Positions 7,780 to 15,387 of a DNA stretch of 27,877 nucleotides are shown one piece after another. The notes under the pieces are model-generated. The model was not told the DNA's origin. It searched no databases and was given only the letters and a program-made list of their open reading frames with translations. The number at the start of each line of letters is the position of its first letter. The first letter of the stretch is position 1. The position numbers and the translations under genes are program-made. This stretch comes from DASPJL01 sp035628645 (GTDB taxonomy: Bacteria; Bacteroidota; Bacteroidia; Cytophagales; Cyclobacteriaceae): the NCBI GenBank assembly GCA_035628645.1, contig DASPJL010000197.1, positions 1-27,877 of the forward strand. Reading direction: 5' to 3'.

Positions 7780-9315
7780 ATGAATATTAAATATATAAAT
7801 ATAAAGTCAATTACCCTTCTCTTAACTGGGTTAATGGTACTGAATTCTTGCAAAGAAGAATACCTCGAGATTGAACCAATAGGCAGAAATCTGGAAGACA
7901 ATTATTACCGTAATGAAGAAGAATCATTCAACGGGTTAATCGCTGCCTATGATGCAGTAAACTGGGTTGGTGGATTTAATACAAAAATTGGGGTGTCCAA
8001 CGCTGCAGATGATGATCATCATGCAGGTGGTGGAGGTGGATCTGATATGGAGACCTTACAAGTATTAAATCATTTCACATTGGATCCTGCAAGAGGACCA
8101 CAAGGAGATTTATGGTCAAAGGGATTTTCTGGAATTTTCCGCTCCAATATATTACTTTCTAAACTCCCGGATGCCGAAATGGATGAAACTGTTAAGGCAA
8201 GGTTTACTGCCGAAACAAAATTTCTTCGTGCATTTTATTACTTCGATCTTATTCGTTTTTTCAAAAGCATACCTCTAATTACAGAGCCAATTTCAGCATC
8301 AGAAATGTATAATGTTCTTCAAGTAGAGCGGTCCCTGGTTTTCGCGCAAATCGAAAAGGATTTACTAGAGGCTATACCAAGTCTTCCTCCAACAGTTTCA
8401 GGAGCAGAGCTTGGAAGAGCTACTCAAGGAGCTGCAAGAGCTTTATTAGGAAAAGTATACTTACAACAAGATAAATTTGGACCTGCTGCAGAACAATTGA
8501 AGGAAGTTAATGGCACACCTGGAGGAGTAAGTCAGTATGGGTATAAGCTTTTGGATAACTATGCTGACTTGTGGAATATAGACAATAAATACAATAGTGA
8601 GTCTATTTTTGAAATAGGTCATACCTCTAAATCAAATGGAAGCTGGGATTGTTCAGGATGTACAGAAGGAAATGTATATAATGTAAATGTAGGCCCAAGA
8701 GGTTATACTATTGTAGATCAAAACGCTGGAGCTCCTCAGTATGCTTCAGGATGGAGTTTTAATACTATTACGCCAAGCCTTGTTGATGCATTTACGTCTG
8801 GAGGCGTTTACGATCCAAGATATAAATCTACAGTAGCTAATATTGATAGTCTTGAAAAAGCTGGAGTCGTAACATACATTAAAGGAGGAGACAATACAGG
8901 TTATTTCATAGCAAAGTTTGCCCCTAAATCAAAAGATGTCTCTACAGGTGGAGGTAACTGGGAATTAAATTACCGTCAAAATATATATGAAATAAGACTT
9001 GCGGACACTTACTTAATGGAAGCTGAAGCACTTGTTAGAGGAGGAGGAGACCAAGGAAGAGCTCAACTACTTTTAGATGCCGTCCGTGGCCGGGTTGGTC
9101 TTGGGTCTGTTTCTGCAACTTTTGAAAATATCTTTAACGAGAGACGTTTAGAACTTGCATCAGAAGGTCATAGATGGTTCGATCTTGTTCGTACAGGTAA
9201 GGCTGCGTCTGCATTGAGTGATATGGGCTTTAAGGAAGGGAAAAATGAATTCTTGCCAATTCCTTTATTAGAGCTTAACAACACTGCCTTGGTTCAGGAT
9301 CCTGCTTATCAATAA
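7780..9315 (+). CDS. SusD/RagB-family nutrient-binding lipoprotein
   Basis: A 511-residue outer-membrane lipoprotein that binds glycan and caps the SusC barrel. Signal peptide with lipobox LNSC, Cys24 lipidated. Family hallmarks: LWSKGFSGIFRSNILL, FLRAFYYFDLIRFF (TPR-like helices about residues 145-165) and the C-terminal FNERRLELASEGHRWFDLVRTG. A poly-Gly/His patch (HHAGGGGGSD, about 75-85) is an unusual flexible stretch near the N-terminus. It starts 18 bp after the susC stop, so the two are co-transcribed. Length is normal for the family. Confidence 0.97.
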   Translation: MNIKYINIKSITLLLTGLMVLNSCKEEYLEIEPIGRNLEDNYYRNEEESFNGLIAAYDAVNWVGGFNTKIGVSNAADDDHHAGGGGGSDMETLQVLNHFTLDPARGPQGDLWSKGFSGIFRSNILLSKLPDAEMDETVKARFTAETKFLRAFYYFDLIRFFKSIPLITEPISASEMYNVLQVERSLVFAQIEKDLLEAIPSLPPTVSGAELGRATQGAARALLGKVYLQQDKFGPAAEQLKEVNGTPGGVSQYGYKLLDNYADLWNIDNKYNSESIFEIGHTSKSNGSWDCSGCTEGNVYNVNVGPRGYTIVDQNAGAPQYASGWSFNTITPSLVDAFTSGGVYDPRYKSTVANIDSLEKAGVVTYIKGGDNTGYFIAKFAPKSKDVSTGGGNWELNYRQNIYEIRLADTYLMEAEALVRGGGDQGRAQLLLDAVRGRVGLGSVSATFENIFNERRLELASEGHRWFDLVRTGKAASALSDMGFKEGKNEFLPIPLLELNNTALVQDPAYQ

Positions 9316-9324
9316 AATAATTAG

Positions 9325-9354
9325 GCCTCCCTATTTTTTACAAAATAGGGAGGC
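9325..9354 (+). promoter_or_regulatory. Strong hairpin between susD and the surface glycan-binding gene
   Basis: A perfect 13-bp stem (GCCTCCCTATTTT, 9325-9337; AAAATAGGGAGGC, 9342-9354) with loop TTAC, 10 bp after the susD stop. No T run follows, so full termination is unlikely. It may stabilise the upstream susCD mRNA or lower read-through into the next gene. That would fit the different amounts of protein usually needed. Confidence 0.75.
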
Positions 9355-9383
9355 TATTCGGTTAACTCTTAAAATTTAAATAA

Positions 9384-10838
9384 ATGAAAAATATTAAAAT
9401 ATATCTCAAGCCATTTATGGCGTTACTAATGGTAATAATATTGGTAGCTTCATGCAGGCCTGAAATGGAAGAACTTGAATTGGGACCTGCGCCTGAGGCT
9501 TCTTTCACAGCAACTCCACTTGCAGAAAACCCAAACAAAATTGTTTTTCAAAAAACATCAGAGAGCGGATTCATGTATTCATGGGATTTTGGCAATGGTG
9601 TTATAGCTAAAGTAGATAAATCTGTTAGCATTGACACCATTCATTATCCTGCAAAAGGAGATTATGAAGTTGCTTTAACTGTCTTTGGAAAAGGTGGTTC
9701 TACCACCGTAAAACAAGTAATATCAATAGCAAATGATGACCTTTGCAGTAATGAGTCTTTAATCGCCCTTACAGGAGGATGTACTGCTGTAGCTGGAAAA
9801 ACCTGGGTGCTTGCTCCAAAAGCAGGGGCATTGGTTGTCGCTCCTCCAACAGGAGCTGCCTGGTGGTCAAGCGGTGCAGGTGATGTTACTGGAAGACCGT
9901 GTATGTTCAATGACGAATACACCTTCAAAACAGATGGTACCGTAAACACTTTAACCCGTAATATGAATGGAGACTTTTGGGTAGACGAGGAAGGCGGTGC
10001 GAAATTCCCTTCAGACATGCCTGCAATCGGATGTTTTGCAAATGGAGATATTCCAGCAAAATATGATGGCTGGAAAGATGCAAACCTGACTTTTGACCTT
10101 TCATCTGAAAGTTTAAAAGTGATGGGACCAGGTGCGTATATGGGTTTATATAAGGCCGGTGATGCAGGTACAACAGATGTACCTGAAGAAGCCAACACTT
10201 ATACAATCTTGTCTCTTACTGAAGATGAATTGGTTATTAAGAAAACTTACGACTGGGGATCATGGACTTTCACCTTTGCACCTAAAGGAGCGACTCCTGA
10301 AGAACCAGGACCTGTAACAGGAACAAACATACTTAAAGGCAGCAATATGGACGCCGCAGATGCTGCTAGCTGGACTTCTGTAGATTTTGCGGCAAATGCT
10401 GCAACTGCCGAATATGGATCAAGCGGCGCTTTAAAACTTTCAAGTGGAACACCTGACGTGAATACTTTCATTTATCAGGCGGTAGACGTGGAGGCAGGCA
10501 AAAGTTACAAAGTTTCTGCAGATGTAAAAGGTGATGGATTAGTTAACACTTGGATTGAATTTTATTTCCTTGACGCTGTGCCTGCCGCCGATCCAGGGGC
10601 AAATGGAAAATTCCTTGGTTGGAGTACATGGTGCGCTGGTAATGGCACAATTGATGGCAACATAAATACAGTTGAATGTGATGGCGGAGGTTCAGGAAGT
10701 GGAGACGCTGGCGCTATTATTTCGTTCACCGAATCCAAAACCGTTTATTTTGGCTTTAAAACAGGTATGCTTGGAGATGGAAGTTGGGGAGCAGATGGAA
10801 TTACATTTGACAACGTAAAACTTATCGAAGTAGAATAA
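9384..10838 (+). CDS. PKD-domain surface glycan-binding lipoprotein (SusE/SusF position)
   Basis: A 484-residue predicted surface lipoprotein with lipobox VASC and Cys24 lipidated, followed by an acidic stretch (EMEELELG) of the kind linked to surface export of lipoproteins in this phylum. A PKD domain (about 36-117, with YSWDFGNG and GDYEVALTVFG) is followed by a middle domain (about 121-300: GKTWVLAPKAGALVVAPP, WWSSGAGDV, FNDEYTFKTDGT) seen in third-gene proteins of SusCD operons. Last is a jelly-roll CBM-like domain (about 313-482: NILKGSNMD..., ending GADGITFDNVKLIEV, which resembles CBM4/9-type modules). It likely binds the polysaccharide at the cell surface. No catalytic motif is visible. 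Last gene of the susCD operon. Confidence 0.85.
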   Translation: MKNIKIYLKPFMALLMVIILVASCRPEMEELELGPAPEASFTATPLAENPNKIVFQKTSESGFMYSWDFGNGVIAKVDKSVSIDTIHYPAKGDYEVALTVFGKGGSTTVKQVISIANDDLCSNESLIALTGGCTAVAGKTWVLAPKAGALVVAPPTGAAWWSSGAGDVTGRPCMFNDEYTFKTDGTVNTLTRNMNGDFWVDEEGGAKFPSDMPAIGCFANGDIPAKYDGWKDANLTFDLSSESLKVMGPGAYMGLYKAGDAGTTDVPEEANTYTILSLTEDELVIKKTYDWGSWTFTFAPKGATPEEPGPVTGTNILKGSNMDAADAASWTSVDFAANAATAEYGSSGALKLSSGTPDVNTFIYQAVDVEAGKSYKVSADVKGDGLVNTWIEFYFLDAVPAADPGANGKFLGWSTWCAGNGTIDGNINTVECDGGGSGSGDAGAIISFTESKTVYFGFKTGMLGDGSWGADGITFDNVKLIEVE

Positions 10839-10865
10839 TTTAAAAACTCATAATTAATAAAAAAG

Positions 10866-10896
10866 AGCTGCCAACACTATTGGCAGCTTTTTTTAT
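10866..10896 (+). terminator. Rho-independent terminator of the susCD operon
   Basis: AGCTGCCAA (10866-10874) and TTGGCAGCT (10880-10888) form a perfect 9-bp stem with a CACTA loop, followed at once by seven or more T. It lies 28 bp after the stop of the third operon gene. Confidence 0.95.
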
Positions 10897-11167
10897 TACC
10901 AGAATTCTTAGAATATTCTTGATTTGGGACTTCCAATAATAAAAAATGGAGGAAGACTTTTTTCCCTCAGACAACTTTGTTTGTTTTCCTACATCACGCC
11001 TCCGACAATTGATATTACTGGTTAATTTGAAAGCCCGATCACCAGTTATTAGCGCTTGTACGCTGATTTATTAGAAAGCGGAACCTTACATCACATTTAC
11101 CTATGTCATTTTTTCCGTATTAAATAGCATTATTATGGTTGTATCATGTTAATCAAATTTTCTATTT
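10897..11167. other. Intergenic stretch before the ompA-like gene
   Basis: No ORF is supported. Two adjacent small palindromes, AGAATTCT (10901-10908) and AGAATATTCT (10910-10919), follow the terminator and may be chance in AT-rich DNA. The promoter of the ompA-like gene must lie here but no clear TAnnTTTG match was found. Confidence 0.4.
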
Positions 11168-12037
11168 ATGAAAAAGCGATCTACTTCCAGAATGTCGTTG
11201 AGGCCAAAAACATCGGCAAAAAAATATGTCATTACTGCAATTTCTTTATCCGCTTTTATAGTGGTTGGATGCCTAATGTTCTTTTATTTTAATAACAACG
11301 AAACAAAAGCGGCAGAAAACAAATCTTTCGCAGAAAGTCAGGAAAAGTGGGGAAATCCAAATTCAAAAAGCCGTCGTCATGGGAAAAGCAAGTCAGTAGT
11401 TTGTAAACCAAAGTCAGACTATAAAAAAGGAAAAGCTTCTCGTTCTAAATACGAGATAAAAAAGAATTCCAGAACACCTTATAAATATGTTTATAAATCT
11501 AAAAGTGCAGCTCCTCCCCGACCCACTCAGACATCTGTAGCTAAGTCTACCATTTATGATGAAAACCAAGAACTTGTAGCTTCACTGAAACCAACCTATC
11601 CATATAAAACCGCCAATACTCCTGCTCCCGAAACTCCTTTCAATTCCATATTAAAAAATATGTCAGCAGAAGATAGAAAACAAGCAGTTTTAAATATGAC
11701 CCCAAATAAGCAATTGCCTTCAATAAGGTTTATATCCGACCAGGATGAGTTTTCTGTGGCAAACATGGATTCCTTTATGGAAGCGCTGGAAATGTTAAAT
11801 CAGGGGAAAATGGTTCTGGTAGAAGGGCATACAGATGACTTAGGGAGTAGCGCTTACAATCTCAATCTTTCAATTAAAAGGGTAGAAAAAATAAGGCAAC
11901 TAATGCTGCAGGCCGGGGCGGATGATGCATTAATTTCTTTAAAAGGCTACGGAGAGGAAAAGCCCATTGTGCCAAATACAAGCGAAGAAAACAGAGAAAT
12001 CAACAGGCGAATAGAGTTTAAGATTTTTGATTTGTAG
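11168..12037 (+). CDS. OmpA-family peptidoglycan-binding protein with a single N-terminal membrane anchor
   Basis: A 289-residue protein. A basic N-terminus (RSTSR, RPK) is followed by one transmembrane helix (about 20-41). Then comes a Lys/Ser/Arg/Pro-rich low-complexity linker (about 50-150), then an OmpA C-terminal domain (about 185-289). Peptidoglycan-binding signatures are GHTDDLGS (220-227), NLNLSIKRVEKIRQL (231-245) and the terminal NREINRRIEF; the Asp of HTD and the Arg of SIKR would bind diaminopimelate. No beta-barrel is present, so the protein is probably anchored in the inner membrane and grips the cell wall. Free-standing, with a shared terminator downstream. Confidence 0.85.
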   Translation: MKKRSTSRMSLRPKTSAKKYVITAISLSAFIVVGCLMFFYFNNNETKAAENKSFAESQEKWGNPNSKSRRHGKSKSVVCKPKSDYKKGKASRSKYEIKKNSRTPYKYVYKSKSAAPPRPTQTSVAKSTIYDENQELVASLKPTYPYKTANTPAPETPFNSILKNMSAEDRKQAVLNMTPNKQLPSIRFISDQDEFSVANMDSFMEALEMLNQGKMVLVEGHTDDLGSSAYNLNLSIKRVEKIRQLMLQAGADDALISLKGYGEEKPIVPNTSEENREINRRIEFKIFDL

Positions 12038-12201
12038 CTACTTGTAAGATTCAAAACATTTTCAATATTTTTCTTCAACCTGAGTAAGTAACATCATATT
12101 TATTAAGGCTAACAATTTCAAGATAAATCTTGGAAGGATTTAAAAGCCTTTCAAAGTGGGGAAAGAAATATCGTCTTTCTAAACAACTAAATGCAAATAT
12201 T

Positions 12202-12237
12202 AAAAGGGTGTCAATGAAACCATTAACACCCTTTTTT
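12202..12237. terminator. Bidirectional terminator between the ompA-like gene and the esterase gene
   Basis: AAAAGGGTGT (12202-12211) and ACACCCTTTTTT (12226-12237). The stem extends inward through AATG/CATT after one mismatch and closes on an AAAC loop. A's on one side and T's on the other make it work for both convergent genes. Confidence 0.92.
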
Positions 12238-12252
12238 ACAAAATACAGGAAC

Positions 12253-14433
12253 TTATAATTTTACCAATCTCAAGGCTTTCTCCTGTCCATCGGCAATTAC
12301 TTTAACAAAGTATACACCAGAAGGAAGACCTGCAACGTTAATTTCTGGATGGGCATCAGGACTGACCCATATCTCCTGATTCCGTATTATTTTTCCATCT
12401 TTACTATCAATAATAAATACTTGTACCTCTGTGTCTTCTTTATTACTGATATTGAGGTTGAATTTTTCTACAGCAGGATTAGGATATAATTCATATTCCG
12501 GAATAGAAACTTCAGCATCGGCAAGGCGGGCTGAAGAAGATTTTTTTACTGTCACTTTTACTTCATCATAGGCTGACATACCCAGGCTGTTTTTAACTGT
12601 GACCCCAAAAACATAGGTCCCCGCAACAAATTTGGATAGGTACATTGTCTTTTGACTGTAATTACGCATATTAACAGCAGGTCCGCTTAGTTTTTTCCAT
12701 AAAGCATAGGTCAGTTTTCCCTCAGTGTTTGAAGTAACTGCTGAAAGTTTCACGGTGGTTTCAGGTAACGTAATTATTTGATCAGACCCCGCATTTACCG
12801 TTAAAGTAGGTTCTGTTATAGGAAGCGGCTCATTATCCGCTGGTCTTACTGTTATTTTAACTTCATCGGAACTTGAAGCACGCAAATTATCCTTAATGGT
12901 AACGCTAAAAACATAGGTTCCTTCGACAAGTGCTGACAAATTCATTTTTTTCTGTGTATGATTGACCATCTTAACAGAAGGACCGGTTACCCTTTTCCAC
13001 AAACAGTATGTGAGGTGCCCCTTACTACCCGTTGCTTTGGCAGTAAGCGTAAGCGTATTTTGAGGCAGAATAATTACTTTATCCTCACCCGCGTTTACAA
13101 TTAGAGAACCAGTACCAGGACTAGGCTTTGTATCAGGAGTTTTTGCTTTTACAGTTATTTTGACATCATCGTAATTGGCAGCTCCACGATTGTCTTTAAC
13201 GGTGATCCTGAAAACATAAGTCCCCGGTAACAATTGGGAAATGTTTAATGTGCTGCCCGTTGCACCGGAAAGGGTAGCCGTAGGTCCACTCACTTTTTCC
13301 CATAACCTGGAGCTAATTGAACCATCTGAATCAGAAGAAGTGGAACTAAGTGATGCTGAATTGGTGGGTAAAGTTATCGTTTTATCCGAACCCGCATTTA
13401 CGACTGGCGCTTTATTACTTGAATTATTTACTACCACCTTAACTTCATCATAATCAGAAGCACCGTCATTGTCTTTAACTGTGATCCTGAAAACATAAGT
13501 ACCCGCAACCATTTTAGAAATTTTCAAGGTTGAGCCAGTTGTTTCAGAAAGGGTAGCTGAAGGTCCACTCATTTTTTTCCAGACCCGAGAGCTAATTGAT
13601 CCATCTGAATCAGAAGAAGTGGAAGCAATTGATATTGAATTAGCGGGTAAAGTTATTGTTTTATCCGAGCCTGCATTTACTTCAGGAGTTTTGTTGGAAA
13701 TATCAGGAACCTTTCCTTTTCTTTGGCTAAGCAGCCAGTCCCACATCTTCTGGTCGTTGTAAGTCCTGGTCCATGCATCGTGGGAATAATTTGAATACAA
13801 GGTGAGCTTTGGATGTCCACCGGCAGCTTTTATTGCGTTGACCATAACGATTGAACATTTGGAATTTACCACCATGTCCTTGTCATTATGAAAAGCCCAA
13901 ACAGCCATATCTTTCATTTTTGCCGCTTGCTTATCCGAACCACACCCACAGATCGGCACTATGGCTGCAACCTTGGACGAAGCCGTTTGGCCAGCCTCCC
14001 AGGTTCCATAACCACCCGAAGAAATTCCTGTTACATAAATCCTGGCGGGATCAACTTTATAATTGGCTACTATATAGTCAATTAATCGATTAATAGAAAT
14101 TGAATTCCACCACCCGTGATTGTGTTGGGGACTAATAAGGATAAAAGGAAAATCCTTTCCCTGGGTTACCATTTTAGCGGGGCCTTGCCTCAATACATAA
14201 TGTAATTGTGAAGTGCCGTTTCCTTTCTCATTTATTCCGTGAAAAAAAATAACAACAGGAAGTTTACTAGCGGAATTGTAATTAGAAGGAAGATATTCAT
14301 AATATCCGTGAGGTAATGAGGTGGTTCCTTTAGGTCGTGCTTTTTGTCTTTGTTGAGGGGTTTGAGCAAAGGCTTGTGTACTAAAGGCCAAAACAAGGCC
14401 AATAGTACATAGCTTGTACAATAAATTTTTCAT
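12253..14433 (-). CDS. Secreted alpha/beta-hydrolase esterase with four PKD-like repeats and T9SS sorting domain
   Basis: A 726-residue multidomain secreted enzyme. Signal peptide ends AFAQ (about 24). The catalytic domain (about 38-240) belongs to the CE1/polyhydroxybutyrate-depolymerase-like hydrolases: oxyanion FFHG (63-66), nucleophile Ser138 in GISSG, probable Asp186 in HNDKDMVV and His218 in YSHDAW. Four PKD/REJ-like beta-sandwich repeats follow (about 251-336, 344-429, 446-529, 545-630), each opening VNAG-D--I-LP and closing with a conserved GTYVF...VK segment. The C-terminus (about 645-726: YELYPNPAVEKFNL, GLPSGVYFVKV, LRLVKL) is a type A T9SS sorting signal, so the enzyme is exported through the outer membrane. 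It likely removes ester groups from a polysaccharide; the exact substrate (acetyl, feruloyl or other) is not decidable. A palindrome lies 67 bp upstream of the start. Confidence 0.9.
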   Translation of the reverse strand: MKNLLYKLCTIGLVLAFSTQAFAQTPQQRQKARPKGTTSLPHGYYEYLPSNYNSASKLPVVIFFHGINEKGNGTSQLHYVLRQGPAKMVTQGKDFPFILISPQHNHGWWNSISINRLIDYIVANYKVDPARIYVTGISSGGYGTWEAGQTASSKVAAIVPICGCGSDKQAAKMKDMAVWAFHNDKDMVVNSKCSIVMVNAIKAAGGHPKLTLYSNYSHDAWTRTYNDQKMWDWLLSQRKGKVPDISNKTPEVNAGSDKTITLPANSISIASTSSDSDGSISSRVWKKMSGPSATLSETTGSTLKISKMVAGTYVFRITVKDNDGASDYDEVKVVVNNSSNKAPVVNAGSDKTITLPTNSASLSSTSSDSDGSISSRLWEKVSGPTATLSGATGSTLNISQLLPGTYVFRITVKDNRGAANYDDVKITVKAKTPDTKPSPGTGSLIVNAGEDKVIILPQNTLTLTAKATGSKGHLTYCLWKRVTGPSVKMVNHTQKKMNLSALVEGTYVFSVTIKDNLRASSSDEVKITVRPADNEPLPITEPTLTVNAGSDQIITLPETTVKLSAVTSNTEGKLTYALWKKLSGPAVNMRNYSQKTMYLSKFVAGTYVFGVTVKNSLGMSAYDEVKVTVKKSSSARLADAEVSIPEYELYPNPAVEKFNLNISNKEDTEVQVFIIDSKDGKIIRNQEIWVSPDAHPEINVAGLPSGVYFVKVIADGQEKALRLVKL
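12544..13683 (-). repeat. Four tandem PKD-like domain repeats inside the esterase gene
   Basis: About 85 codons each, at 13426-13683, 13147-13404, 12847-13098 and 12544-12801 in transcription order. Units 1 and 2 resemble each other (STSSDSDGSISSR, SGP-ATLS--TGSTL-IS). Units 3 and 4 form a second pair (LTY-LWK, SGP-V-M, QK-M-LS). Confidence 0.85.
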
Positions 14434-14951
14434 TTGTTAGCTGGTAAAAGGTTCTACAATAACTTATAATTTATTTTGTAATAGACAATTACAATTTGAC
14501 TTTTACATTGTAAAAGCAAATTGCTTTAATTACATCTTTTTGATATAGTGCACTTTCTGGTTGCCGCAAATTATACAAATTAAACTTTTTTAAGAAGACT
14601 ATTTCTAGTGCCGGCGATAATTCTTACTTGAAAAAAGGTAATATTTTCGCTGTTTTTGAAGAATAATAAGGCAAGCAAAAATATGTATTAAACAATTCAA
14701 TCTTGAATATGTATAAAAACAGAAAAAAAATTTAAAAATCTACTCTTAAAAGAAAAAACCGTCCTTTAATACGTCATAGTTCGGCAAGACCTATTTAGTC
14801 TGTAATAAATAAAGCATTTTTTAACTTTAAATAACCACCAGTCTGAGGTGAAATAGAACGTTTTTTTAAAATACAGGCCTTTTTCCAGAAAAGCGTCGTG
14901 TAATTTCGAACCGATTATCTCCGAATTATTAACTTTTACAACAGCAACCTT
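14434..14951. other. Esterase promoter region, 518 bp without a gene
   Basis: No ORF is supported. The stretch holds the operator-like palindrome at 14492-14523. It also has a direct repeat AATATGTAT (14680-14688 and 14706-14714) enclosing the dyad ATTCAA-TC-TTGAAT (14695-14708). The esterase promoter should be here, since the next gene upstream on this strand ends at 14952. Confidence 0.55.
14492..14523. promoter_or_regulatory. Extended palindrome, candidate operator of the esterase gene
   Basis: The core CTTTTACA-T-TGTAAAAG (14500-14516) is a perfect 8-bp dyad around one base. It is flanked by CAATTTG (14492-14498) and CAAATTG (14517-14523), which extend the symmetry with a single-base bulge. 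It lies 67-90 bp upstream of the esterase ATG. Related sites occur at 17028-17041 and 22717-22764. The regulator is unknown. Confidence 0.55.
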
Positions 14952-15347
14952 TTATTTGAATGGATATTTCCAAAAAGAATCTCTTCCCATAGCATCCTTT
15001 TCGTATTTGGCTATGCAGAATTTATTCAAAGCCTCATTAAAATTTTTCTTGCCGGGGGATATCTCTTCTGGGACCGGACTTCCTTGCAGAAAGAAGAAAA
15101 CCTTTGTGTTTCCATATTTGGTGTGAAGCATGTATTGCCCATATTGTTCCATTTCCCTCCAAAGGGTGTCCTCAATCGTTACTGCATAAATCCTGATAAC
15201 TGGTCCAGTATTGTTTTCGTTACGGTAAGAGGCTACTTCTTCCATGTTTCCCTTCAGGTCTTTAACCCCAGGCTGATTAACGGCATCAATTATAAGCCAA
15301 ACCACAATTGCAGCTACTGCGATCCATATTAAATATTTCCTTTTCAT
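14952..15347 (-). CDS. Small membrane-anchored protein of unknown function
   Basis: A 131-residue protein with one N-terminal hydrophobic helix (residues 5-22), either a signal anchor or an uncleaved signal, followed by a soluble domain facing the periplasm. Visible patterns are an Asp-Thr-Leu-Trp stretch (DTLWREMEQYGQYM, about 62-75), TKVFFFLQGSPVPEEI (about 81-96) and a C-terminal aromatic/basic end (DSFWKYPFK). I do not recognise the family. It begins 40 bp after the VCBS gene stop on the same strand, so the two are probably co-transcribed. The leader contains CCACAGAAAGCACGGAGG-like sequence (15370-15387), a kind of degenerate intergenic repeat. Confidence 0.7.
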   Translation of the reverse strand: MKRKYLIWIAVAAIVVWLIIDAVNQPGVKDLKGNMEEVASYRNENNTGPVIRIYAVTIEDTLWREMEQYGQYMLHTKYGNTKVFFFLQGSPVPEEISPGKKNFNEALNKFCIAKYEKDAMGRDSFWKYPFK

Positions 15348-15387
15348 TTTATGATAACCATTTTTAAACCACAGAAAGCACGGAGGA

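Noticed and set aside
9662..10198. 178-residue minus-strand ORF inside the PKD lipoprotein gene
   Set aside because: Lies antisense to a well-supported gene, is Ser/Pro-rich in a way explained by reverse codons, and has no domain.
10901..10919. Tandem small palindromes AGAATTCT and AGAATATTCT as an operator
   Set aside because: Short, AT-rich and just behind a terminator; expected by chance without other support.
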